Shown here piece by piece: positions 55,249 through 63,616 of a stretch of DNA of 64,000 bases. How positions within the stretch are numbered: position 1 is the stretch's first letter; every line of letters begins with the position of its first letter. The position numbers were made by a program, and so were the translations under genes. The DNA is from Thiobacillus sp. Its GTDB lineage: Bacteria > Pseudomonadota > Gammaproteobacteria > Burkholderiales > Thiobacillaceae. Under the pieces are notes generated by a model that ran no database searches, was not told where the DNA came from, and saw only the letters and a program-made list of their open reading frames with translations. Location of the stretch: assembly GCA_030679915.1 (NCBI GenBank), contig JAUXRY010000038.1, forward strand, positions 62,001 to 126,000. Reading direction: 5' to 3'.

Positions 55249-55717
55249 GAGAGACCCATGGGTCCGGACGTTTTTTAATAAAGAGACAGGCATTTTCACT
55301 TTCTATCGTCTTGATTCTTATATAGATGTTGAGCCGGCTGTCTCTTTATTACTTTATGCAAAAGGTGACGGAGCGCTTCCGGATTATGCACCTGTTCAGG
55401 GCGCTCAACTATCTGCGTGACGCCGGGGGAGGGATTCTGAAATAGGCCGCCTTCGGCACATCAACGGACATTCCGAGAGCACGCCTCGACCGTCTCTTCA
55501 GGGTCGAGCTGAGACAGTGATAGTCAGCTGATATTTGAATGCATGGCGGGTTTCAGCCGGAATGAGTGGCTGGTTTGAGTGGAATACGCACAGGACGACG
55601 CGTTGAGAACCAAGGCGTTTTCCGTGCAGTGATGAAGAGTATGAGCGGGGGGGTCGCCATTGAATGCGAAGCGGTTGTCTGGCTGCGGTTATTAGTAACC
55701 CACTCCGAAACCTGACT
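55240..55717. other. Intergenic region between cassette 2 and gpsA
   Basis: No convincing gene is seen in these 478 bp. Near the cassette edge lie a GACCCATGGGTC palindrome and a 13-bp inverted repeat (55277-55289 / 55338-55350). A third related motif (AATAGAGAGAC) lies beside the crossover site. A 29-codon rightward frame (55367-55456) encodes MHLFRALNYLRDAGGG-like sequence, possibly a fragment of a lost gene. Confidence 0.4.
55277..55350. repeat. 13-bp inverted repeat upstream of cassette 2
   Basis: AATAAAGAGACAG (55277-55289) and CTGTCTCTTTATT (55338-55350) are exact reverse complements separated by 48 bp. The interval contains a further GTTGAGC (55328-55334). It could be a miniature element, a terminator-like structure or the remains of an older attC. 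Confidence 0.6.
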
Positions 55718-56719
55718 TTAAAACTCGGCTTTGATTTCCCGGTTGAGCAGGGCGTCGACGGCTTGTGCTGCCGGCATGCCTTCAAACAGGGTTTGGCAAA
55801 CGGCGCGGGTGATCGGCATGTCGACCCCCAGCTCATTGGCGAGTGCGGCCACTTCGGGGGCGGTGGTGACGCCTTCCGCGACGTGTCCGAGTTCAGACAG
55901 AATGGTTTCCAGCGATTGGCCTCGCGCGATACGCAGGCCTACCTGACGGTTCCGTGAGAGGTCACCCGTGGTGGTGAGGATGAGGTCACCGAGGCCGGAC
56001 AAGCCCATGAAGGTCTCAAAGCGGCCACCCAGCCGGGTGCCCAGCCGGGTCATTTCAGTCAGGCCACGGGTGATGAGTGCGGCCCGCGCGTTATGGCCCA
56101 GTTTCAGGCCGTCACAAATCCCGGCGGCAATCGCCATGACGTTTTTCAGCGCACCGCCGACTTCGACTCCAACGACGTCGTCATGGGCATAGATGCGCAG
56201 CCGGTGGCCGGACAGGGCGCCGGCCAGCTGTTGTGCCAGTGCGGTGTCATGCGAGGCTAGCGTGAGTGCCGTGGGATAGCCTTGCGCCACTTCCTGGGCA
56301 AAGCTGGGGCCGGATAACACCCCGATGGCGGAGTGTGCCGGTAACAGTTCGGCAACCAATTGATGGGGCAATTTGCGGCTGCCGGGCTCGAAACCTTTGC
56401 ACACCCAAATCAGCGGCGGCAGTTCGGGACGCGCAGCCAATGCTGTCAGGGTGGCACGCAGGCCACCGGTGGGGACCGCGATCACGAGAAGCTCGGCATC
56501 TGCGACAGCGCTGTCGAAATCGGCATTGAAGCGCAGCGCGTCGGGCAACGTGCAAGTGGGCAGGTAGGCGGTGTTGATCCGGTTTTCGCGCATGGCGTCG
56601 AGGTCAGCAGCGTTGCGCCCCCACAGTGTGACGTCATGATGTGACGCCCAACTGGCGGCCAAGGCGGTGCCCCAGGCACCTGCACCCAATATCGAAAGTT
56701 TCATTGGTGCTGCATTCAT
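55718..56719 (-). CDS. gpsA: NAD(P)-dependent glycerol-3-phosphate dehydrogenase
   Basis: Makes sn-glycerol 3-phosphate for phospholipids. The product is about 333 residues with ILGAGAWGTALAASWASHHDVTLWGRN (dinucleotide site), VCKGFEPGSRKLPHQLV, GVLSGPSFAQEVAQGYPTALT, VGGALKNVMAIAAGICDGLKLG and GLSGLGDLILTTTGDLSRN. ATG 56719 overlaps the SH3-gene stop as ATGA; ATG 56704 (MKLSILG) is equally possible. It ends the long leftward run that begins with the RND system. Confidence 0.95.
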   Translation of the reverse strand: MNAAPMKLSILGAGAWGTALAASWASHHDVTLWGRNAADLDAMRENRINTAYLPTCTLPDALRFNADFDSAVADAELLVIAVPTGGLRATLTALAARPELPPLIWVCKGFEPGSRKLPHQLVAELLPAHSAIGVLSGPSFAQEVAQGYPTALTLASHDTALAQQLAGALSGHRLRIYAHDDVVGVEVGGALKNVMAIAAGICDGLKLGHNARAALITRGLTEMTRLGTRLGGRFETFMGLSGLGDLILTTTGDLSRNRQVGLRIARGQSLETILSELGHVAEGVTTAPEVAALANELGVDMPITRAVCQTLFEGMPAAQAVDALLNREIKAEF

Positions 56720-57168
56720 TTGCCCCAGGCCTCGTGTGCAGGCAACCAGCCGGTCAGGCCATCGGCATGTTTGACTGGCAACCAGCCAAAAGCATTGGGG
56801 TCGCCGGTGGCTTCGAGCAGCACACCGCGCGCGGCGCGAAATACGATGTCGGCGTCGGGATGCGGTTGCTGACGAATGGCGCTGGATTCGACTTTGATCA
56901 TGACACTGCGGGGCCCGCCGAGCGCTGCATTCTCGACCCATGCCAGCCGTCCGCTGTGGTCCCGCACCTTGACCCAGGCTTGGGTGTCAACCACCACTTC
57001 GAGGGGCAGTCCGCTCCCCGCAATGGCGACCTTGGTTGCTGCGGTCGAGGGTGCATCGTAGAGTAGCACCGCACGGCTGGTGGTGCGGTATTCGAGTGCG
57101 CTGGCCGGGAGGGCAAGCGCAAGCGAAAAACCGGCGAGGAGTAAGCGTAATGTCAACGGTAGCGTCAA
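56716..57168 (-). CDS. Secreted bacterial SH3-domain protein
   Basis: A 150-residue protein with a signal peptide (about 1-24, ending ASA) and two SH3_3-like modules: YRTTSRAVLLYDAPSTAATKVAIAGSGLPLEVVVDTQAWVKVRDHSGRLAWVEN and IRQQPHPDADIVFRAARGVLLEATGDPNAFGWLPVKHADGLTGWLP. Such domains bind peptidoglycan or peptides in the periplasm. The start appears to be TTG 57168, or TTG 57156; no ATG fits. It lies 10 bp after secB. Confidence 0.8.
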   Translation of the reverse strand: MTLPLTLRLLLAGFSLALALPASALEYRTTSRAVLLYDAPSTAATKVAIAGSGLPLEVVVDTQAWVKVRDHSGRLAWVENAALGGPRSVMIKVESSAIRQQPHPDADIVFRAARGVLLEATGDPNAFGWLPVKHADGLTGWLPAHEAWGK

Positions 57169-57178
57169 CGAACCGGCT

Positions 57179-57634
57179 TCAATGCGTTTGTTCGGGTATG
57201 GCCTCTTTCTGCTGGGCCTGATGCTGCAGGAACAGCGCTTCGAAATTGACCGGGTTCAGGATCAGTGGCGGGAAGCCGGCACGCGTAATCACGTCCGACA
57301 CGGTTTCGCGCAGATAGGGGAAAACGATATTGGGACAGCCGATGCCCAACACCATGGGCAATTGATCCTGCGGCACGTTCTGGATGCGGAAGATGCCAGC
57401 CTGGGTGCATTCAACCAGGAACATCACCTTGTCGGCGGCTTTGGCCGTGACCGTGACCGTGATGCTGCAGTGGTACATGTCTTCGTTGAGCGCGTGGCTC
57501 TCGCTCGACATGTTCACATCCATCTGCGGCGCTTCGCGTTCCAGATAAATTGCGGGTGCGTTGGGCACTTCGACCGACAGATCCTTGACGTAGAGTTTTT
57601 CGATCGTAAATACGGGTTGCTGTTCTTCTGCCAT
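57179..57634 (-). CDS. secB: Protein-export chaperone SecB
   Basis: A 151-residue tetrameric chaperone that keeps preproteins unfolded and delivers them to SecA. Typical sequence is PVFTIEKLYVKDLSVEVPNAPAIYLE, VFLVECTQAGIFRIQNV-like text and LGIGCPNIVFPYLRETVSDVITRAGFPPLILNPVNFEALF. The trxC-secB-gpsA neighbourhood matches the common proteobacterial grxC-secB-gpsA order. A terminator upstream separates it from trxC. Confidence 0.96.
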   Translation of the reverse strand: MAEEQQPVFTIEKLYVKDLSVEVPNAPAIYLEREAPQMDVNMSSESHALNEDMYHCSITVTVTAKAADKVMFLVECTQAGIFRIQNVPQDQLPMVLGIGCPNIVFPYLRETVSDVITRAGFPPLILNPVNFEALFLQHQAQQKEAIPEQTH

Positions 57635-57645
57635 GGTGTCTCCTG

Positions 57646-57673
57646 AATAAGAAAACCGGAGCCTGCGCTCCGG
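57646..57673 (-). terminator. Rho-independent terminator after trxC
   Basis: CCGGAGC (57656-57662) and GCTCCGG (57667-57673) pair around a 4-nt loop. Reading leftward the stem is followed by TTTTCTTATT. It lies 25 bp after the trxC stop and before secB, so secB probably has its own promoter or partial read-through. Confidence 0.75.
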
Positions 57674-57697
57674 GAATAATGGGCATTTTACACGTGC

Positions 57698-58126
57698 TTA
57701 TTGAATCCCTTGTGATGCCAGCCAACGTTTGAGCGCATGGGCTTCCATTGCACCCGAAGTGCGCGCCGCTTCAGTGCCATTTTTGAACAGGATCAAACTG
57801 GGAATCCCTTTGATGTGATGGCGCATCGAAACCTGCGAGTGCGATTCGGTATCAACCTTGGCAAAACGCACGCGTGAGTTCATTTCGGCGGCCACTTGCT
57901 GGAATATCGGCCCCATCATTTTGCAGGGGCCACACCACTCCGCCCAGAAATCGACCAGTACCGGCAGGCCGGCGCGGGCGATAAAGCGGTCAAAGTTTTC
58001 GGCGGTCAGGTCTATCGGTTTTCCGGGCAGCAGCGGCGCGCTGCATTTGCCGCATTTGGGGTCATTTCCAAGGCGATCATCCGGTACGCGGTTGATGGCG
58101 AGGCAGTGAGGGCAGGCGAGTTCCAT
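57698..58126 (-). CDS. trxC: Thioredoxin 2 (TrxC)
   Basis: A 142-residue cytosolic thioredoxin with an N-terminal zinc ribbon (Cys 5/8 in CPHC and Cys 25/28 in CGKC) and the active site WCGPCK (Cys 64/67). The cis-Pro is in KGIPSLILFKNG. It reduces protein disulfides and helps in oxidative stress. It lies between grxC and secB in a leftward run of thiol-related genes. Confidence 0.95.
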   Translation of the reverse strand: MELACPHCLAINRVPDDRLGNDPKCGKCSAPLLPGKPIDLTAENFDRFIARAGLPVLVDFWAEWCGPCKMMGPIFQQVAAEMNSRVRFAKVDTESHSQVSMRHHIKGIPSLILFKNGTEAARTSGAMEAHALKRWLASQGIQ

Positions 58127-58204
58127 GGGGTGTCCTGAAGTGTTGTATTGCTACTTCAGCTGAGGGCGGTGCACGAGAAAATCAAGCGCTAGCCCCTTGT
58201 CTGA

Positions 58205-58465
58205 TCAGGCCGCCAGCAAAGGCATCAATTTGCCGGCAGCATCAAGCGCCGAGGTGTCGTCGAAGCCTCCTACATGCGTGTCGCCAATGAATACTTGCGG
58301 TACGGAACGGGCACCGCCCGATCGCGCGATCATTTCAGCCTGCTTGGCTGGATCGAGATCGATGCGAATTTTTTCGATTTCGGTGACGCCGCGACTTTTA
58401 AGCAAACGCTCGGCAGCGGTGCAATAAGGGCAGACAGCAGTGCAATACATTACAACTTTGGCCAT
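58205..58465 (-). CDS. grxC: Glutaredoxin 3
   Basis: An 86-residue glutaredoxin with CPYC (Cys 12/15) in VVMYCTAVCPYCTAAERLL. The glutathione-binding TVP-like SVPQVFIGDTHVGGFDD is also present. It passes electrons from glutathione to disulfide substrates. Its partner genes gshA and gshB are elsewhere in the window. It lies 19 bp after the rhodanese gene. Confidence 0.95.
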   Translation of the reverse strand: MAKVVMYCTAVCPYCTAAERLLKSRGVTEIEKIRIDLDPAKQAEMIARSGGARSVPQVFIGDTHVGGFDDTSALDAAGKLMPLLAA

Positions 58466-58484
58466 GACGGGTTCCTTGTGTTGA

Positions 58485-58898
58485 TTACTTGTCGACGGGC
58501 AGGTTGGCGCGTTCCCACGCGATGATGCCGCCCGATTGGTTGAATACGGTTTCGAAGCCGGCTTTTTTCAGGATGCCGCAGGCGCGCCCCGAGCGCTGCC
58601 CGCTGCGGCAGGTGACCAGGATCGGTTTGTTTTTATGCTTGTCGAGTTCCTTGATTCGGCTGTTGAGCTGGCCAAGGGGGATGTGCTTGGCCTTGGGGAT
58701 GTGCCCGGCCGCGTATTCTTTATCTTCCCGCACATCAAGAATCAGCGCGTCGTCGTTATAAAGGCGCGTGGCCTTGAGCGTGTCGGCCTGTTCAATGCCC
58801 GACAGCCTGCTGCCGAGAAACGACCAGGCCAGCATGCCGCCTGAAACGACGGACAGCGCGACCAGCATCCAGTTGTCCTGCAGAAATTGGGTGTCCAT
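58485..58898 (-). CDS. Membrane-anchored rhodanese-like sulfurtransferase
   Basis: A 137-residue protein with an N-terminal membrane helix (about 10-28) and one rhodanese domain: ALILDVREDKEYAAGHIPKAKHIPLGQL and the active loop CRSGQRS (Cys 97). The six-residue loop suggests sulfane sulfur rather than arsenate or phosphate chemistry. Its position between the DUF2892 protein and grxC, downstream of an ArsR/RND set, fits sulfur transfer or detoxification at the membrane. Confidence 0.9.
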   Translation of the reverse strand: MDTQFLQDNWMLVALSVVSGGMLAWSFLGSRLSGIEQADTLKATRLYNDDALILDVREDKEYAAGHIPKAKHIPLGQLNSRIKELDKHKNKPILVTCRSGQRSGRACGILKKAGFETVFNQSGGIIAWERANLPVDK

Positions 58899-58911
58899 GT
58901 GACTTCTCCTC

Positions 58912-59130
58912 TTACAGGCCGCAGCCCGATTTGACGCCGGCTTTCTTCAGCATGATATCCATCGGGCAGAAGCGGGTGAGGCCGGACTGGAACAGGTTAA
59001 AGCCAACAAAGGCGGTGAACCACGCCCAGGAGATCTGGGTCATGTCGATGCTTCCTGAAAAATGCGCCAGTGTGAGTGACAGCATGATGAAAAAACCAGC
59101 AATGATGCGGACGATACGTTCTACGGTCAT
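58912..59130 (-). CDS. DUF2892 (YgaP-like) small membrane protein
   Basis: A 72-residue protein with two hydrophobic helices and the DUF2892 pattern MTVERIVRIIAGFFIMLSL...FVGFNLFQSGLTRFCPMDIML...GCGL. It corresponds to the membrane part of YgaP, whose other part is a rhodanese. Here the rhodanese is the next gene, so the two probably form a split YgaP-like unit. Its ATG overlaps the RND stop (ATGA). Confidence 0.88.
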   Translation of the reverse strand: MTVERIVRIIAGFFIMLSLTLAHFSGSIDMTQISWAWFTAFVGFNLFQSGLTRFCPMDIMLKKAGVKSGCGL

Positions 59131-62100
59131 GAAGCGCTTCCAGATTGTTGAGGAGAATACTGTCGGTAATTGGCGGCGTAGTACAGCACCGGGATGACAA
59201 CCAGTGTAAGCAAGGTGGAGACGAAGATGCCGAAAATCAAGGACACGGCAAGGCCCGAGAAGATCGGGTCATCGAGAATGAAAAAGGCGCCCATCATCGC
59301 GGCCAGTCCTGTCAACACGATAGGCTTGGCGCGGGTGGCACCGGCCTGGATCACTGCTTCCTGGAATTCCATGCCATCGCGCACCTGCATGTTGATGAAG
59401 TCGACCAGCAGGATGGAGTTACGCACGATGATGCCGGCCAGCGCGATCATGCCTATCATTGAGGTGGCGGAGAACTGCACACCCAGCAGCGCATGACCTG
59501 GCATCACGCCAATAATGGTGAGCGGGATCGGCGCCATGATGATGAGTGGCGTGAGATAGCTCTTGAACTGCGCCACCACCAGGACATAAATCAGCAGCAG
59601 CCCGAACGCATAGGCCAGCCCCATGTCGCGAAAGGTTTCATACGTGACTTGCCATTCGCCATCCCACTTGAGGCTGAATCCGGTGTAGGGATCCCCCGGC
59701 TGGCTGATGAAATATTCTGACAAGGTGCCACCTTGTGCCAGCGGCTTGTCTTTCAGACTGCTGCGCATTTCAAACAGCCCATACAAGGGTGAATCCAGCT
59801 TGCCGCCGGTGTCGCCGACTACAAATACGACAGGCAGCAGATCCTTGTGGTAAATGGTTTTTTCACGGGTGCCGGGCATGACTTCGACCAGCTCGGACAG
59901 CGGCACCAGATTGCCGTTTCTGCCGCGTACGGTGAGCTTGAGCAATTCGCCAATGGCGGACTGTCGTTCCGGCGGCAGGGTGATCCGAACCGGGATTTCA
60001 TACTTGGCGCCGCTGCCGTGGATGGGCGTTACGTTTTCACCGGACAAGCCCATTGCCATGGTTGAGACAATGTCTTTTTGTGCCACGCCTGCAACGGCTG
60101 CCTTGTTCTGTAACACACGCAGCACAAAGCGCTGGGCGTCGTCTTCGACCGTGTCGTCGATGGCGACGATGCCTTCGGATTGTTCGAAAACCTGGCGCAC
60201 CTGCTTGGCGACCTGGATCTGCGCATCGTAATCGGGGCCGTAGATTTCAGCGACGATGGGCGACATCACCGGCGGCCCCGGCGGCACTTCCACCACTTTG
60301 ACGTCGGCGCCGTGTTTCTTGGCAATGGCCTCGATCGCCGGGCGGATGGATTGCGCGATTTCGTGGCTCTTGCGATTGCGGTCGTGCTTGTCGATGAGGT
60401 TGACCTGCAAATCGCCAACCTCGGGTCCGGCGCGCAGGTAATATTGCCGCACCAGGCCGTTGAAATTGATTGGCGCCGCAGTGCCGGTGTAGGCCTGATA
60501 GTCGGTGACTTCAGGCACATTGGCTACGACCGTGCCCATTTCGCTCAACACTTGCGCGGTTTTTTCCAGCGGGGTGCCGACCGGCATGTCGACGATGATC
60601 TGGAATTCGGATTTGTTGTCGAACGGCAGCATTTTCAGGATGACCAGCTGGACGGCCGGTAACGCGACCGAGATCAGGATGGCCGCGCCAATGCCGAGCC
60701 AGAGCATGCGACGCGCACCTTGCCCGTCATTGCCACGGAGGAATGGCGTGAGGCGGGTGCGGAACAGCTTGGTCAGTCGGCTGTCGCCCGCAGTCGATTC
60801 GTGTGTCGTCTGCTTGATCAACTTCAGCGCCAGCCAGGGCGTCACGACGAACGCAATCACCAGTGAGATCACCATGCCGATGGAAGCATTGATCGGAATC
60901 GGGCTCATGTAGGGCCCCATCAGACCGGAAACGAAAGCCATCGGCAGCAGGGCGGCAATCACGGTCAGGGTGGCGAGGATGGTGGGGCCGCCAACTTCGT
61001 CGACCGCGCGCGGAATGATCGCTTCGAGTCCGTCGTGGTCCAGTCCCATCCGACGATGTATGTTTTCGACCACCACGATGGCATCGTCGACCAGGATGCC
61101 AATCGAGAAGATCAGGGCAAACAGTGACACCCGGTTGAGCGTGAAACCCCACGCCCACGAGGCAAACAACGTGGCCGCCAGCGTCAGCAGAACGGCCGCA
61201 CCGACGATCAGCGCCTCACGCTTGCCGATCGCAAACAACACCAGCAACACCACCGAGGCGGTGGCGAAAATCAGTTTTTGAATCAGTTTTTTGGCCTTGT
61301 CGTCGGCCGTGGCGCCATAGTTGCGGGTGACGCTGGCTTCGATTCCCTCGGGCAGCACGCTGTTGTGCAGCGCATGGACGCGCGCTATGACTTTTTCCGC
61401 CACTTCAACCGCATTCTCGCCGGGTTTTTTGGAGATGGCGAGCGTGACGGCCGGGAAGGTCAGGCCGCTGTCAGCCGCCCGCGCGCCGCCCGCGCCGGGT
61501 CCGTGCCAAACGTAGCGTGCAGCTTGGTCCGGCCCGGAAACCACACTGGCGATATCGCTCATGTAGACCGGACGGCCTTGCGCGACGCCAACAACCAGTT
61601 TTCTGACATCTTCAGCGCCGGTCAGGTAAGTACCGGTTTGCACCAGGATTTCCTGGTTGTTCGACACCAGGGTGCCGGATGGCTGGGCGGCGTTGGAGAG
61701 CTGAAGCGCATCGCGGATGTCCTTGGCCGTGATGTCGAAGGCTGCCATCCGGTCCGGATCCATCATCACCCGTACGGCGCTGCCGGGGCCGCCCACGGTG
61801 GTGACTTCGCGCGTGCCGGCGATTCGCTTCAGCTCAATTTCCGCCGCGTGTGCTGCCTGTTCCAACGCATGCGCGCCACGCGTAGCATCACGCGTCCAAA
61901 GCGTGACGGTGACAATGGGCACATCGTCGATGCCGAGGGGCTTGATAATCGGTTCGCCGACACCGAGTTCGGGCGAGACCCAGTCGCGGTTGGCCTGGAT
62001 CGTGTCGTACAGCCGCACCAGCGCTTGGGTCCGATCTTCGCCGACCAGGTATTGCACGGTCAGCACCGCCATGCCGGGCTTGGACACCGAATAAATGTGC

Positions 62101-62342
62101 TCAATGCCTGCAATCTGCGACAGAACCTGCTCGGCCGGCGTGGCGACCAGCGCTTCCACTTCCTTCGCCGATGCACCGGGAAAGGGGATGAACACGTTGG
62201 CCATGGTCACGTTGATTTGTGGCTCTTCCTCGCGCGGTGTAACGAGGATGGCAAACAGACCCATCAAGGCCGCGATCAATGCGATCAGCGGCGTGAGTTG
62301 GGAGGTCAGGAAGAAACGGGCAATGCGGCCGGAGAGTCCCAT
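59127..62342 (-). CDS. RND-family efflux pump inner-membrane permease
   Basis: A 1071-residue RND permease with twelve predicted membrane helices and two large periplasmic loops. The proton-relay acids are in helix 4 (SIGILVDDAIVVVENIHRRMG), the DD form typical of HAE1 drug pumps rather than the DG form of heavy-metal CusA pumps. The opening is FLTSQLTPLIALIAALMGLFAILVTPREEEPQINV. It is preceded by its adaptor gene with 12 bp between. No outer-membrane factor gene is in the window. The substrate is unknown. Confidence 0.93.
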   Translation of the reverse strand: MGLSGRIARFFLTSQLTPLIALIAALMGLFAILVTPREEEPQINVTMANVFIPFPGASAKEVEALVATPAEQVLSQIAGIEHIYSVSKPGMAVLTVQYLVGEDRTQALVRLYDTIQANRDWVSPELGVGEPIIKPLGIDDVPIVTVTLWTRDATRGAHALEQAAHAAEIELKRIAGTREVTTVGGPGSAVRVMMDPDRMAAFDITAKDIRDALQLSNAAQPSGTLVSNNQEILVQTGTYLTGAEDVRKLVVGVAQGRPVYMSDIASVVSGPDQAARYVWHGPGAGGARAADSGLTFPAVTLAISKKPGENAVEVAEKVIARVHALHNSVLPEGIEASVTRNYGATADDKAKKLIQKLIFATASVVLLVLFAIGKREALIVGAAVLLTLAATLFASWAWGFTLNRVSLFALIFSIGILVDDAIVVVENIHRRMGLDHDGLEAIIPRAVDEVGGPTILATLTVIAALLPMAFVSGLMGPYMSPIPINASIGMVISLVIAFVVTPWLALKLIKQTTHESTAGDSRLTKLFRTRLTPFLRGNDGQGARRMLWLGIGAAILISVALPAVQLVILKMLPFDNKSEFQIIVDMPVGTPLEKTAQVLSEMGTVVANVPEVTDYQAYTGTAAPINFNGLVRQYYLRAGPEVGDLQVNLIDKHDRNRKSHEIAQSIRPAIEAIAKKHGADVKVVEVPPGPPVMSPIVAEIYGPDYDAQIQVAKQVRQVFEQSEGIVAIDDTVEDDAQRFVLRVLQNKAAVAGVAQKDIVSTMAMGLSGENVTPIHGSGAKYEIPVRITLPPERQSAIGELLKLTVRGRNGNLVPLSELVEVMPGTREKTIYHKDLLPVVFVVGDTGGKLDSPLYGLFEMRSSLKDKPLAQGGTLSEYFISQPGDPYTGFSLKWDGEWQVTYETFRDMGLAYAFGLLLIYVLVVAQFKSYLTPLIIMAPIPLTIIGVMPGHALLGVQFSATSMIGMIALAGIIVRNSILLVDFINMQVRDGMEFQEAVIQAGATRAKPIVLTGLAAMMGAFFILDDPIFSGLAVSLIFGIFVSTLLTLVVIPVLYYAANYRQYSPQQSGSAS

Positions 62343-62354
62343 GTGGTCTTCCGC

Positions 62355-63401
62355 TTACTTGACAGCCGGGTTGGCGGCGCTTTTAGCGTAAATCCCCGCC
62401 TTGATGGGTTCGAGCGCAATGATGTCACCTGCATCAAGCCCAGCCAGCACTTCGACCTGCCCACGCGCATTGGCAACGCCAAGACGGATCTGGCGCAGAC
62501 TCACCTTGTTCGGGTACACCACGTAGACCGCGGTGACTTCGGAACGGCGTACCACTGCACGGGTTGGAATGGTGAGCTTGCGCGCAGTGCCTACGGAGAA
62601 ATGCGCGCGAGCAAACATGCCGGGGATCACGCCTTCCAGATTGGCGGGGAGATCGATGCGAACCTTGATCGAATGGGTGGCGGTATCAGCAGAGGGCAGA
62701 ACGGTGATGCCGGTGGCATCGATCCATTTGTTCAGGGAAGGGATTTCGACCGCGACGCGCGGGGCGTTCTTTACCTCGGCCAGCTTGTACTGTGGAATAT
62801 TGGCAATGACCCGCATGTCCTTGGGATCAAATCCCGTCATCAGCGGTTTTCCGGGCGAGACGGATTCCCCCATTTCCACGTGGCGGGCAGAAACAACACC
62901 AGAGAACGGTGCGGTAATGACGGTATAGCTGCTGATCGCGGACGATTGCCCGGCACCGGCGCGCGCGGCGCGCGCGCCGGCTTCGGCGGCGCGATATTCA
63001 GCGGTGGCGCGGTCGAGCGCGGCCTGGCTGATGAACTTTTGCTGGAACAGCTGTTTTTGGCGCTCGTAGTTGGCGCGGGCATTGGCAAGTGTTGCGGCGG
63101 CTTGCGCCACCTGTGCCTGGCTGCCGGCAACCGCGGACGATAATTCCTGTGCGGAAAGTCGAACGATGACTGTACCCGCCTTGACGTAATCGCCGGCGTC
63201 AAAATTGACCGCCGAGACGCGCCCCGACACCTGAGCAGAGACCGTTGATTGTTTGACGGCCTCAACAGAGGCTTCGGTGGAATAACCCGTATCAGAAACC
63301 TGATACTTCACGGTTTCAACTGCAAAAGGCAAAGCCGCCCACGCAGTTGGGGCGGCCAGAATCATGCAGGCGAGCAGTCGGGCGAAGTTCAGCACGGGCA
63401 C
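62355..63401 (-). CDS. RND efflux periplasmic adaptor (MFP)
   Basis: A 348-residue membrane-fusion protein with a signal peptide ending AWA. The lipoyl-like halves are VSAQVSGRVSAVNFDAGDYVKAGTVIVRLS and ITAPFSGVVSARHVEMGESVSPGKPL, with a helical hairpin between them (AQVAQAAATLANARANYERQKQLF). The beta-barrel and membrane-proximal domains follow. GTG 63401 is used; GTG 63395 has better spacing to GGAG. It leads the pump operon under a promoter overlapped by an inverted repeat. Confidence 0.92.
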   Translation of the reverse strand: MPVLNFARLLACMILAAPTAWAALPFAVETVKYQVSDTGYSTEASVEAVKQSTVSAQVSGRVSAVNFDAGDYVKAGTVIVRLSAQELSSAVAGSQAQVAQAAATLANARANYERQKQLFQQKFISQAALDRATAEYRAAEAGARAARAGAGQSSAISSYTVITAPFSGVVSARHVEMGESVSPGKPLMTGFDPKDMRVIANIPQYKLAEVKNAPRVAVEIPSLNKWIDATGITVLPSADTATHSIKVRIDLPANLEGVIPGMFARAHFSVGTARKLTIPTRAVVRRSEVTAVYVVYPNKVSLRQIRLGVANARGQVEVLAGLDAGDIIALEPIKAGIYAKSAANPAVK

Positions 63402-63419
63402 ATCTCCGAAAAATTGTTC

Positions 63420-63456
63420 ATTAGAATAATCTAATTAACTATTGAATTCAAGTATT
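63420..63456 (-). promoter_or_regulatory. Predicted promoter and overlapping operator for the efflux operon
   Basis: Read leftward, TTGAAT, a 17-nt spacer and TATTCT form a weak sigma-70 promoter upstream of the adaptor gene. The inverted repeat ATTAGA-N4-TCTAAT (63420-63435) covers the -10 box, a usual place for an ArsR-family operator. The regulator encoded at 63617-63946 is the obvious candidate to bind it. Confidence 0.5.
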
Positions 63457-63562
63457 TGGCTTCTGTTTTTGGTGTTCGAGACAGCTAGAATGCGCCAAGC
63501 CAGCTGCCTTGTTGCATTCTGGTTTGACGTATTTTAGAGGCATAGCTGTAACTGCAACAGCT

Positions 63563-63599
63563 AAAACAAAGGCCCGGCTCGCTTGCGCGTTGCCGGGCC
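63563..63599 (-). terminator. Rho-independent terminator of the arsR-type gene
   Basis: GGCCCGGC (63571-63578) and GCCGGGCC (63592-63599) form an 8-bp GC stem with a 13-nt loop, followed leftward by TTTGTTTT. It lies 18 bp past the regulator's stop, so the regulator and the pump operon are separate transcripts. Confidence 0.85.
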
Positions 63600-63616
63600 T
63601 TGATCGTAGGGGCAGT

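Noticed and set aside
61278-63143. 621-residue rightward open frame
   Set aside because: It is antisense to the RND permease and adaptor genes, His/Arg/Gly-rich, with no family features; a shadow of high-GC coding sequence.
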